Assembly: GCA_963851325.1 (NCBI GenBank)
Contig: CAWKOR010000001.1
Coordinates: 4,154,001-4,218,000 of the forward strand
Direction of reading: 5' to 3'
Length of the DNA: 64,000 nucleotides
Source of the DNA: DATGKG01 sp963851325
GTDB lineage: Bacteria; Desulfobacterota; Binatia; Binatales; Binataceae
In this document: positions 37,233 to 45,694 of the stretch, piece by piece
Position numbering within the stretch: position 1 is the stretch's first letter
Layout of the letters: each line of letters starts with the position of its first letter
The notes under the pieces: generated by a model
What the model was told of the DNA's origin: nothing
The model's database searches: none
What the model saw: the letters and a program-made list of their open reading frames with translations, nothing else
Position numbers and translations under genes: made by a program

Positions 37233-38360
37233 TTACGATTCGCCGCGCGCCAGCCGCTTCTTGCGCACCTTCTGGTATGCCGCGGTCAGCTCGCTGAGCA
37301 TCTGCTCGCGCCGTTCGTACAGTCTCCGCGCTTTGCGCGGCTTGCGCCGGTTGAGTGCGTAGGCGGTGATGAGCGGAAGCGCAACGGTGGTATCAACATA
37401 ACAGACTACCGAATCGGGAAGCTTGCTGGGATCGATTTTTCCCCAACTCACCGCTTCCGACGGAGTCGCGCCCGAGAGTCCGCCGGTGTCGGGCCGCGCG
37501 TCGGTGACTTGCAGGAAGTAGTCGTGCCCATTTTCCGCGACGCCCATCACCTCCTGGATTTGCGGCTCGGTCTGCAGCACGAAATTCTTTGGCGAGCCGC
37601 CGCCGAGGATGAATACCGCGCTTTTGCCTCCGCTCCTCTTCGCAGCATAGACGATCGCCGCGGTCTCGTTGACGTCGGCGAGCGGATCGATTCGCAGCGC
37701 GCCGCCCTCCAGTTCCAGCAGGGCCAGATTCATGCCGATCGACGAATCGCCCGGCGACGAGGTGTAGATCGGCACCGCATGCTGATAGGCCGCTGCCAGC
37801 AGCGAGCGGCGCGACAGCTTGAGCACGCGCTCGCGCTCGGCCACGTAGCGTCCGGCGCGGTAGTGAAATTCCGCGCTGCTCATCGGATGCTGAAATTCCT
37901 CGTTGCGCGCGACCTCACGGAAAAAGGCATCGGTCGAGAGCAGCACCTTGTAATCGAAGAAGATGTCGTAGATGCGCACCACGCCCTGATCGCGCAGCGC
38001 GACGTCATCGGCTTCGGCCGACCCCTGGAACATCTTGAGCCCGATGCCGAAGTGGGTGTCGTGATAGAGATTCGCGCCGGTCGATACGATCCAATCGACG
38101 AAACCATTTTCGATGAGCGGGATGAGGCACGACATCCCGAGGCCCGCGGGCGTCAGCGCGCCGGTCACGCTCATGCCGACCACCACATCGCGCTCGAGGA
38201 TCTTCTCGGCGAACAAACGGCACGCGTCGCGGAGCCGCCTGCCGTTGTATGCGAGGAATGCGCTATCAACCAGCTCGGCGGCGTTCATGTCGCCGCGCAC
38301 CGCTTGCGGATTTATCTGCTGGCCGCCGAGCAGGCTCGGCCGTTTTTTGTTCTGCGCCAT
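37233..38360 (-). CDS. Deoxyhypusine synthase family protein
   Basis: 375 residues. The NAD-binding pattern of DHS is clear (VGMSVTGALTPAGLG, WIVSTGANLYHDTHF, SAVFILGGGSPKNF, DARPDTGGLSGATPSEAVSWGK), and the catalytic Lys lies in SWGKI (about Lys308). Bacteria do not hypusinate eIF5A, so bacterial DHS-like proteins are thought to act in polyamine metabolism, for example homospermidine formation. The actual reaction here is unknown. Confidence 0.85.
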   Translation of the reverse strand: MAQNKKRPSLLGGQQINPQAVRGDMNAAELVDSAFLAYNGRRLRDACRLFAEKILERDVVVGMSVTGALTPAGLGMSCLIPLIENGFVDWIVSTGANLYHDTHFGIGLKMFQGSAEADDVALRDQGVVRIYDIFFDYKVLLSTDAFFREVARNEEFQHPMSSAEFHYRAGRYVAERERVLKLSRRSLLAAAYQHAVPIYTSSPGDSSIGMNLALLELEGGALRIDPLADVNETAAIVYAAKRSGGKSAVFILGGGSPKNFVLQTEPQIQEVMGVAENGHDYFLQVTDARPDTGGLSGATPSEAVSWGKIDPSKLPDSVVCYVDTTVALPLITAYALNRRKPRKARRLYERREQMLSELTAAYQKVRKKRLARGES

Positions 38361-38565
38361 TGCATCTCCCGGGAGCCGCGAGCGAATGCCGCGCGGAGTT
38401 CGGTTTCAGTCATTGCGCCTTGCGTTGCCACAAGGCCTGGATATCGAGGGACCGCCGAAATCCTACTTATCATCGTGACGGCTTTCCACCTTTTCGGTTT
38501 GCGCGTGGCGAATTTCCAATCCTAAGATTGCTCGGGGCTTGAAAATTTTCCTGCTTGGGGTGCGC

Positions 38566-39384
38566 ATGGCTATTATCGCTATCAACCAGCAACTCGGAAG
38601 CCGCGGCGACGAACTCGGGCAACTCGCCGCCCAAGCGCTCGGTTATCGCTTCTGGGGCCGCCGGGAACTCGTCAGCGCGGCTGCCCGCGCATACAACGTG
38701 GAACCCGAACAATTCCTTATCATCGACGAGCATCAGCCGCATTTCTGGGAACGTCCGAAGGTTCATGCAGACCGATTGCGGGCATTTCTGCGCGCTTCGC
38801 TGTTCAAGGAAATCGCCCAGGACCGGATGGTGTTCGCCAGCAGCTCGGGTACGCAACTGCTGCCGGCCAATGGATTCTCCCTGCGGGTTCGCGCGATTGC
38901 TCCCCTGCCAATTCGGGTCGGCAATCTGGCCGGCCTCGAAAGGCTCACACCCGCGGCCGCTGAAAAGCGCATCCGTGCGCACGATACCGAAGTCAAGGCG
39001 CGCGCGCAGACGCTTTACAGCTTCGACATCGATGATCCCTGCGCCTACGATTTGGTTCTGAACACCGCGGTGCTTCCGCAGGCGATGATGGTGGAGATGC
39101 TGCGGTCATGCATCGAGAAGATCGACGGCGCCGCTGATGGCAGCGGGATTCAGGAGTTGCGCGATGCCGCAGTTGCCGCGCAGGTACGCGCCGCGCTGCT
39201 TTCGCATCCGAAGTTTGGTGGCGCGGATATCAACGTCGATTGCACCCTCGGCGCGGTGCGAGTGGACGGCCCCGGGCTGGTGGCGCCGTGGGACGACCTC
39301 GCGCGAAAAGTCGCCGCCGAGATCGAAGGCGTGAAGTCGTGCGACATTGGCGCCGACGCTCCGATGCCGCTGCGCGCCGAGTAG
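38566..39384 (+). CDS. Cytidylate-kinase-like protein with C-terminal BON domain
   Basis: 272 residues. The N-terminal 190 residues match the Cytidylate_kin2 pattern: AIIAINQQLGSRGDELGQLAA (a P-loop-like GSRGDE) and LGYRFWGRRELVSAA, with YDLVLNTAVL later. The last 65 residues (VRAALLSHPKFGGADINVDCT...VRVDGPGLVAPWDDLARKVAAEIEGVKSC in outline) look like a BON domain, normally found in periplasmic or membrane-binding proteins. The combination is unusual. ATG 38566 is preferred to TTG 38539. Confidence 0.75.
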   Translation: MAIIAINQQLGSRGDELGQLAAQALGYRFWGRRELVSAAARAYNVEPEQFLIIDEHQPHFWERPKVHADRLRAFLRASLFKEIAQDRMVFASSSGTQLLPANGFSLRVRAIAPLPIRVGNLAGLERLTPAAAEKRIRAHDTEVKARAQTLYSFDIDDPCAYDLVLNTAVLPQAMMVEMLRSCIEKIDGAADGSGIQELRDAAVAAQVRAALLSHPKFGGADINVDCTLGAVRVDGPGLVAPWDDLARKVAAEIEGVKSCDIGADAPMPLRAE

Positions 39385-39439
39385 ATCGCTTACCCATATC
39401 GATGGCGCATGCTATGGTCGCGGCTTCGCCGAAAACCGC

Positions 39440-39901
39440 ATGCGCCAGCTAACCATCTTCATCGCCAGCGGAGCCTACTCCGGATACTCGCCGTTCGCGC
39501 CGGGGACCGCCGGCTCGGTGGTCGGAATCATCATTGGATACTTCTTGTGCGCGCCGATTTGGCAGCATGAGCCGATGGTGTTCGTCGCAATCTTCGCCGC
39601 CGCGATGGTACCGGCCTGTCTGATTGCGGGGCGCGCCGAAGAAATTTTCGGCGAGCATGACAGCTCGAAGATCGTGCTCGACGAAGTATTCGGCATGATC
39701 GCGACGATGTTCCTCAATCCGCTCGGATGGTCGTGGTTGCTCGGCGGGTTCCTGGTGTTCCGGCTGTTCGACATCATCAAGCCGTTTCCGGCCTCGCTCA
39801 TCGATCGGCGCATGCCGGGTGGTCCGGGCGTGATGCTGGATGATCTGTTCGCCGGAATTTATGCAAATATCGTCATCAGAATTCTGGTGCACGTGCTCTA
39901 G
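39440..39901 (+). CDS. pgpA: Phosphatidylglycerophosphatase A
   Basis: The 153-residue membrane protein has the PgpA signature: SGYSPFAPGTAGSVVG, KIVLDEVFGMI, FRLFDIIKPFPASLID and GPGVMLDDLFAGIYAN. It removes the phosphate from phosphatidylglycerophosphate in phospholipid synthesis at the inner membrane. It sits 29 bp upstream of cinA, a neighbour pair seen in many bacteria. Start ATG 39440 is chosen because the frame upstream overlaps the BON-domain gene. Confidence 0.93.
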   Translation: MRQLTIFIASGAYSGYSPFAPGTAGSVVGIIIGYFLCAPIWQHEPMVFVAIFAAAMVPACLIAGRAEEIFGEHDSSKIVLDEVFGMIATMFLNPLGWSWLLGGFLVFRLFDIIKPFPASLIDRRMPGGPGVMLDDLFAGIYANIVIRILVHVL

Positions 39902-39930
39902 CTCGGACGACCTTCTTCGGGGAGGCAGCG

Positions 39931-41215
39931 ATGATTCAGAAAGCGGTCATTCTTTCCACCGGCGACGAAATCACCACCGGCAAGGTGGTGGATACCAATG
40001 CGAACTATCTCGCGGACAAACTGCATGAGAACGGAATCGATCTCGCCGCGGTGATCACCGTGGGCGATGTGCCCGACCGCCTGGAGTGGGCGTGGCGCAC
40101 CGGCATCCAGCTCGGCGACGTGGTGTTGTCGACCGGAGGCATCGGGCCGACCGCCGACGATCTCACCACCGAAACCATCGGGCGCATCACCGGACGCAAG
40201 CTGTTTCGGCATGAGCCGAGCGTTGAGACGATGCGTCGGATGTTCGCCACCATCAATCGCACGATGCCGGAGAACAATCTGAAACAGGCCGACTTTCCCG
40301 AAGGCGCCGAGGTGATTCCGAATCCGCTCGGCACCGCGCCGGGATTTCATTTGCCGGTGCCCGACGGCAGTCGCGTCAGTCATCTGATCGTGATGCCAGG
40401 GGTGCCGCGCGAAATGAAACCGATGATGGAAAACTGGGTGGTGCCGTGGCTGGCAAAGAATCGCGGGACCAACAAGGTTTTCGCGGTGCGGATTTTCCAG
40501 ACTTTCGGCATCAGCGAATCGGGTCTCGATCAGGCGGTGCTTGGGACTCATCAAGCCGGAAGAAGGGCGCGTCGCATTTCGCGCCAGCTTCCCCCAAATC
40601 TCGATGCGCATCACGGTCGAAGGCGAGCCGGGCGAGGCAGAAACCAAACTGGAGGAGTTGAGCGAGCGGGTGCGCGCGAAGATCTCCAACCACCTCTTCG
40701 CGGAAGGCGACGCTTCGATGGAAGAAGTCGTGGCCCAGTTGCTAAGCCATCACAACATCAAGCTCGCGGTGGCCGAATCGTGTACCGGCGGTCTAATCGG
40801 GCATCGTCTCACCAACGTCCCCGGAAGCTCCAAATTTCTGCTCGCCGACCTGGTCACCTACTCCAACGAAATGAAGCAAGCTCTGCTGGGCGTGACCGAT
40901 GCGACGCTTAAGACTCATGGCGCGGTGAGCGAGGAATGCGTGCGTGAGATGGCGGCAGGAGTTCGCAAGCGGGTCGGCGCGGATGTCGGCATCGCGACTT
41001 CAGGCATCGCGGGGCCCGACGGCGGCACGCCCGACAAGCCGGTCGGGACGGTATGCATCGCACTCGATTCTGAGGATGTGAAGACCTCGCGGCGTTACCA
41101 GATGCGAGGCACGCGCGATTGGGTGAAGCTGCTCGGCTCGCAGGTGGCGTTGGATTGGATGCGCCGTTATGCGCTGAAGATTCCCATCGAGGAGTCGCAA
41201 CTGTTCCGGCGTTAG
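39931..41215 (+). CDS. cinA: CinA (NMN amidohydrolase/competence-damage protein), frameshifted
   Basis: The first frame covers the MoCF-like domain (AVILSTGDEITTGKVVDTNA, STGGIGPTADDLT, VMPGVPREMKPM). The second covers the C-terminal amidase domain (AVAESCTGGLIGHRLTNVPGSS, GIATSGIAGPDGGTPDKPVGTV). The join is exact if one base is dropped in the TTGGGACTC stretch at 40541-40549: the protein then runs FGISESGLDQAVLG-LIKPEEGR. The intact length would be about 427 residues, the normal size. Either a real frameshift that leaves the C-terminal domain translatable from TTG 40541, or a read error. Confidence 0.88.
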
Positions 41216-41299
41216 GCGGCCATTTTGCCCTAACCGTCGGTCAGTGGATGGGCAAAATTCTTAGCGATATCAAGGAGTTGCGCCGTTTGTTCTCCTGAT

Positions 41300-42168
41300 C
41301 TCGCAAGTGGGTTTGTTTTTGCGTTGATGCCAATCGGCGTAGTGCCATGCGACAAGTGGGTTTGTTTCTACGTATCGGAGTTCGGCGTAGTGCCATGCGA
41401 GGTCCTTCGCGAGGACGCTCAGGACCACTGCTCACGATGTTCGCAGTGGGTTTGTTTCTTCAATTTCTCACCTCCTTCGCGTCCTCGCGGAAGAGGTCCG
41501 ATGGCGCGCTGGTCGCTCTTCGCTTGGCGACCAACGTGCCATTGGGGTGGTGGTGCCTGGCCTGAATGCCACCAACTCCATACTTTCTGAGTCATGCGTT
41601 TGACGATGATCCTTGATTCTCCTCGATGATTTGGCTTTGTTTCGTCGTTTGCATGAATTTTAGCAATTCTCGAAGTGGCTTTGTTTCAGCGCCTACCATT
41701 TCGACTTCGCCGCCCTGAGAGGTCCTTCGTAAAGCCTCAAGACCACTGGCGCGATGCGGAGAAGTGGGTTTGTTTCTGCAATCTCGCATTGGTGCCCGTA
41801 CGCTCAAGAAACGACTACGGCGTCCCGTCGGGCGCCGTAACATCATGATAGCAGATTGCGACGAGGAGTGCAGTGAAAGCATCTCGAGCTGCGGTTCCTT
41901 CATCGAGTTCCTTCTCTCGCTTGGCGAGAGAAGGTGGACGGTGCGCTGGTCGCTCTTCGTCTTGCGACCAGCGTGACGGCCGGATGAGAGCCGGTCGCGC
42001 TAGGCGACCGGGGTGGAGCACCACCTGTCTTCCACAAAAAGCCCCGCAATTCCTGGATAAAATGGCTTTGTTTCTTCAGTTTCGCGACGGCGCATCGTGC
42101 TATGCGAGGTCCTTCGCGAAGCGCTCAGGACCACATCTCGGCGATGCCGAGATGTGGGTTTGTTTCCG
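41300..42168. repeat. Hairpin-repeat block B
   Basis: About 0.87 kb with no gene, made of the same repeat as block A but on the opposite strand. GTGGGTTTGTTT or TGGCTTTGTTT motifs occur at 41307, 41356, 41446, 41631, 41675, 41764, 42062 and 42154. Full units with a TCAGGACC-like lead and a hairpin are at about 41419-41459, 41737-41778 and 42125-42168. Segments 41465-41642 and 41895-42073 match 6031-6210 and 6300-6480 in reverse complement. Their order differs from block A, so the two are not a simple inverted copy. Confidence 0.85.
42131..42165 (+). terminator. Terminator-like repeat unit with perfect 12-bp stem
   Basis: CCACATCTCGGC (42131-42142), loop GAT, GCCGAGATGTGG (42146-42157), then GTTTGTTT. 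It has the shape of an intrinsic terminator on the plus strand and lies 8 bp past the end of the minus-strand lipoprotein gene. As it belongs to the repeat family, termination may be its effect or its origin. Confidence 0.55.
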
Positions 42169-42172
42169 CAAA

Positions 42173-42502
42173 TCACTTTAAGCGCGCGTACGAGATCGAA
42201 TCGCTGCCGGTGCCCGAGATCGCCAACGACCCGATCGCCGGCGTGCATCGCACCGCGTTCGCCATCGTGTTGTCGCTGCATACCACCACATTATAGCTGC
42301 TGGTGAAGCACCCGTCGGTTACGGTCGCGAGGCCATCCACCAGGCGTACCTGCCCGGCGCAGTTTCCGCCCGAGCTGAAGGAGAAGCTTCCGGTCGGGCT
42401 CCATGCGCTCATCGTGGTGGGAGGAGGAGGCGGCGCAGAATAGGTAAAACATCCGGCGCCCAGCAAACCAATCATCGCTACAAGAATTACAGGAATGCGC
42501 AT
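42173..42502 (-). CDS. Small putative lipoprotein, paralogue A
   Basis: 109 residues. Signal peptide with a lipobox (GLLGAGC, Cys at about residue 18), then a Pro-rich linker and a domain of about 75 residues with four Cys (NCAGQVRLVDGLATVTDGC...VVVCSD...VRCTP). The next upstream gene encodes a paralogue. The shared ending (GTGSDSISYARLK here) marks a compact beta-rich unit. The family is not recognised. It is probably the last gene of the six-gene minus-strand cluster beginning at 47289. Confidence 0.75.
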   Translation of the reverse strand: MRIPVILVAMIGLLGAGCFTYSAPPPPPTTMSAWSPTGSFSFSSGGNCAGQVRLVDGLATVTDGCFTSSYNVVVCSDNTMANAVRCTPAIGSLAISGTGSDSISYARLK

Positions 42503-42511
42503 CGTTTCATT

Positions 42512-42820
42512 TTAACGGATTCTGGCGTAGTCGATAACGTCCTCGCCGCTGCCCTCCACGGTGAGGATGCCGGCGCTCGCTTTGCAACGCACCGGGTTTG
42601 GATGAGTCTCGTTGGTGCAGAGCACGACATTGGTATCGCCTGAAAAACAACTGTCGTGCACCGAGGCGCCGCCCTGGCTCAGGGCGATCTTGCCGGCGCA
42701 AGTCGCTTCCTGAACCCGGACGTTGGCGGCGCCAAAGAAGGTGCGCGCGGAATTTTTGCTGTCGCATCCGCCGGCCGTCACCAATCCCAGCACCAGAATC
42801 GTCGTGCTCCATCGCTTCAT
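42512..42820 (-). CDS. Small putative lipoprotein, paralogue B
   Basis: 102 residues with lipobox VTAGGC and the same four-Cys domain as the downstream gene (TCAGKIALSQGGASVHDSC...VVLCTN...VRCKA, ending GSGEDVIDYARIR). Only 9 bp separate the two genes, a tandem duplication. Outer-membrane anchoring is inferred from the lipobox. Role unknown; the position after pspA suggests an envelope-related function. Confidence 0.75.
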   Translation of the reverse strand: MKRWSTTILVLGLVTAGGCDSKNSARTFFGAANVRVQEATCAGKIALSQGGASVHDSCFSGDTNVVLCTNETHPNPVRCKASAGILTVEGSGEDVIDYARIR

Positions 42821-42887
42821 GGTTTTACCTTCAGCGCATCGTCGTACCAGGGATCACGACGCACATCGCGCATCGCATCCCGCGATT

Positions 42888-43622
42888 CTAGTGGCCCGCT
42901 CCGTTGGAAGTTCCGTTCGCGCTGTGCTGCACGAACGCATCCATCGGAACCAGGCCGCGGCGCCGACGCTTGATGTCGTCGAGCTCGGCTTCCGCCTTCG
43001 CTTCCGCGTTGCGACGCCGAATTTCGCCGAGCTTCTCGTCGACCTCGGCGCTATGCAATTCGCGATTGACGCCGGCCTGCGCGAGGATCTGCTGGATCGA
43101 TTCGCGCACTTCCTCGAGCGAGCGCACGTCCTCATCGTAGGACAGGCTCTCGAGCGCCTGCTGGATGCGAACCCGGGCCTGGGCGTTGCGAAGCCGCGCC
43201 ATCATCCGGACCTTCTCGACCTTGAGCTTTTCGATTTCGTCCTTGAATGCGACCAGGTTCTTCTTCGCATCCTCGGCCTCGGTGGTAAGCTGGGTCAGCT
43301 CTTCCCTGAGGCGCTCGGTTTCCGCTTCGAGCTCGTGTTTGCGGCGCAGCAGAATGAGCGCGCATTGGTCCTCGTTCATGTCAGCGGCTTGCACGGCCTG
43401 TTCCGCCACCTCGACCAGCTCGGTGGTTTTGCGCTTGAGGTCGCGTTCCAGCTTGCTGCGCATATAGATGACCCCGGCGGCCGCGGCCTTCAGTTGCTGG
43501 TAGCGGCGCACGCGGTCGGCAATGGCGGATTCGTAAACCGCCTCGGGATCGCGCGACTCGCGGGTTTTGATCCATCGTCGCAGCTTGCCGCCGAACAGAC
43601 TCAGAATTCTCTCGATAAACAT
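42888..43622 (-). CDS. pspA: PspA/IM30 family phage-shock protein
   Basis: The 244-residue, almost entirely helical and coiled-coil protein begins with an amphipathic helix (MFIERILSLFGGKLRRWI), the membrane-sensing part of PspA/Vipp1 proteins. Long charged helices follow (KLERDLKRKTTELVEVAEQA, RREELTQLTTEAEDAKKNL-like). ESCRT-III-like assemblies of PspA protect damaged inner membrane. ATG 43622 follows GAGGAG. The C-terminal tail (HSANGTSNGAGH) is short and unusual. It lies in a cluster with a two-component system. Confidence 0.8.
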   Translation of the reverse strand: MFIERILSLFGGKLRRWIKTRESRDPEAVYESAIADRVRRYQQLKAAAAGVIYMRSKLERDLKRKTTELVEVAEQAVQAADMNEDQCALILLRRKHELEAETERLREELTQLTTEAEDAKKNLVAFKDEIEKLKVEKVRMMARLRNAQARVRIQQALESLSYDEDVRSLEEVRESIQQILAQAGVNRELHSAEVDEKLGEIRRRNAEAKAEAELDDIKRRRRGLVPMDAFVQHSANGTSNGAGH

Positions 43623-43680
43623 ATTGCTTCTCCTCGAATCGCGCGGGCTGCCCGCCACGTCACGCGATAATCTCGTTCTT

Positions 43681-44196
43681 CTATAGCCAGCGCCTCACGC
43701 GCGTCGTGTAGTCCGTGTAGGACGGGCCGAATAGTCGCTCCATGTTTTGTTCTTCGAGCGGAATCACCATCCGATCGATGATGACGACGAAGGCAATCGG
43801 CGCCAGCAGCATCGCGATCGATCCGAAGAACACCGCGAAGCCGAACAGGATCAGCGTCAGGCCGAGATACATCGGATTACGGGTGAACGTGTATGGCATT
43901 TCGACCACGAAGGTGGTCGCTTCGCCTTTGGGATTCTTGGTCGTCGCGTGGGCCTGAAACAGAGCCGCTGCGTAAAAGCATATGCCGGTGCCGCCCGCTA
44001 CAATCAGCAGGCCCAGGACGTGATGCGCATAGACCATGCGCGGACCGCGCGCCAGCAAATGCAGCAGCACGCCGCCTGCGAGCAACAGCAGCGCGAGCAG
44101 GGGAGGCGGAATCGGAAGGCCGCTGGAGACCCCATAGTTGGGATTTATCGAGCCGGTCGAGCCGCTGTTCGATGCGTTGGTTGAAGTCTCATCCAT
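43681..44196 (-). CDS. Isoprenylcysteine-methyltransferase-like (ICMT/PEMT) membrane protein
   Basis: The 171-residue protein has four to five membrane helices and the C-terminal methyltransferase signature (MPYTFTRNPMYLGLTLILFG ... EEQNMERLFGPSYTDYTTRVRRWL). Such bacterial proteins are SAM-dependent methylases of lipids or small hydrophobic thiols; the substrate is unknown. It starts 12 bp after the NtrC-type regulator stop, so it is likely cotranscribed with the two-component genes. Confidence 0.85.
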   Translation of the reverse strand: MDETSTNASNSGSTGSINPNYGVSSGLPIPPPLLALLLLAGGVLLHLLARGPRMVYAHHVLGLLIVAGGTGICFYAAALFQAHATTKNPKGEATTFVVEMPYTFTRNPMYLGLTLILFGFAVFFGSIAMLLAPIAFVVIIDRMVIPLEEQNMERLFGPSYTDYTTRVRRWL

Positions 44197-44208
44197 GGTG
44201 TTCAGTCC

Positions 44209-45694
44209 TCATTCCTCGTCGGCCTTGAGGCCCAGCTCCGCGACGCTGATACCCAGCTCGCGCATCTTCTGCTGGAAGCTCTGCCGATACATTCCGACCT
44301 TCTCGGCCGCGCGCGAGATATTTCCATTGGTGGAACGCAGCGCGCGCACGAAATATTCGCGTTCCCATTCGCTGACGAATTTCTCTTTCGCCTCGCGAAA
44401 GCGCAGCCCGTTACCGCCGTTGCCGTTCTCGCCGAGCTGAGTCGTGTTGATGTGATTCTCCGGCGCGGATGTTGCGCCGGCGCCGCCTTCCAGTTTCATC
44501 GTCGCCTCCGTAGGTGCGCCGCCGAACAGCTCGGCGGGCGTGATTTCGTCGCCCGAGGAGAGGATCACCGCCTGTTCGATCGCCGAACGCAGCGAGCGCA
44601 CGTTTCCACGCCATGGATTCTCGACGCATGCGCGCATCGCTTCGGGCGTGAGTTGCTTGTTGATGGGTTTTTGCGCGGTCCCGAAGCGCTCTCCGGCTTC
44701 CTTCAGAAAATGCTGGACCAGCCGCGGGATATCCTCGCGCCGTTCACGCAATGGTGGGACGCGAATTTCCACCACCTTGATTCGGTAGTAGAGGTCCTCG
44801 CGGAAGCGCCCCTCGGCCACCATCGCTTCGAGGTCCTGGTTGGTTGCCGCGATAATGCGCACGTTGGCCGACAGCGACTGATTTCCGCCAATGCGCTCGA
44901 AACGTTTTTCCTGGATCACGCGCAGCAACTTCGCCTGCGTCTCGAGATTCATGTCGCCGATCTCGTCGAGAAAGAGCGTGCCGCCTTCCGCCGCTTCGAA
45001 TTTTCCCTCGCGTCGCGCGATCGCTCCGGTGAACGCGCCCTTCTCATGTCCGAACAGTTCGCTCTCGACCAGCTCGCGCGAGAACGCCGCGCAATTGACG
45101 GCTACAAAAGGACCCTTCGCGCGCGGGCTGTCGAAAATGGATCGCCTTCGCGACCAGTTCCTTGCCGGTTCCCGATTCTCCGCGAACCAGGACGGTCACA
45201 TCGGTCTGCGCGACTTTCTCGATGGTTTCGTAAACCCGCACCATCGCCAGCGAACCGCCAATCATGTCGGCGAACCGCCCGGCCTCACGCGCCGCCTGCT
45301 CGCTGAGCTGCTGATGCGCGCGCTTGAGGAGCTGCTTCTCCATCACCTTGCGCACCTTGATGCGCAGCTCATCATTGTCGAACGGCTTGGGGAGATAGTC
45401 CTCGGCGCCCGCCTTCATCGCTTCGACGGCGATTCGCTGCGAGCCGTAAGCGGTGATCATCAGCACCGCACATTCCTCATCGATCTGGCTGACAGCTCGG
45501 AGCAGATCGATTCCGCTCATCCCCTTCATGCTGTAGTCGGTAATGATGACGTGGAAGGGCGCGGCTTTGACCTTTTCGAACGCTTCTTCACCGGACTCCG
45601 CGGTTTCGACCTCGTAGCCTTCTTTGGAGAAGAGTCCCTTGAGCGCGATGACGATGCCGCGCTCGTCGTCGACAATTAGCAGGCGCCCCTTCAT
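44209..45694 (-). CDS. NtrC-family sigma-54 response regulator, frameshifted
   Basis: Receiver domain (LLIVDDERGIVIALKG, ITDYSMKGMSGIDL, KPF), then an AAA+ domain with Walker A GESGTGKE, the sigma-54 contact GAFTGA, Walker B GGTLFLDEIGD, and a Fis-type HTH at the C-terminus (NISRAAEKVGMYRQSFQQKMREL). The two frames rejoin if one T is removed from the run in CATTTTCG (45134-45137 on the plus strand), giving FDSPRAKGPFVAVNCAA, the normal family sequence. About 494 residues when repaired. It overlaps the upstream kinase gene by 1 nt, its likely partner. Confidence 0.88.

Noticed and set aside
41324..42306. Short open frames in block B
   Set aside because: Same repeat by-products as in block A; no conserved reading frame between copies.
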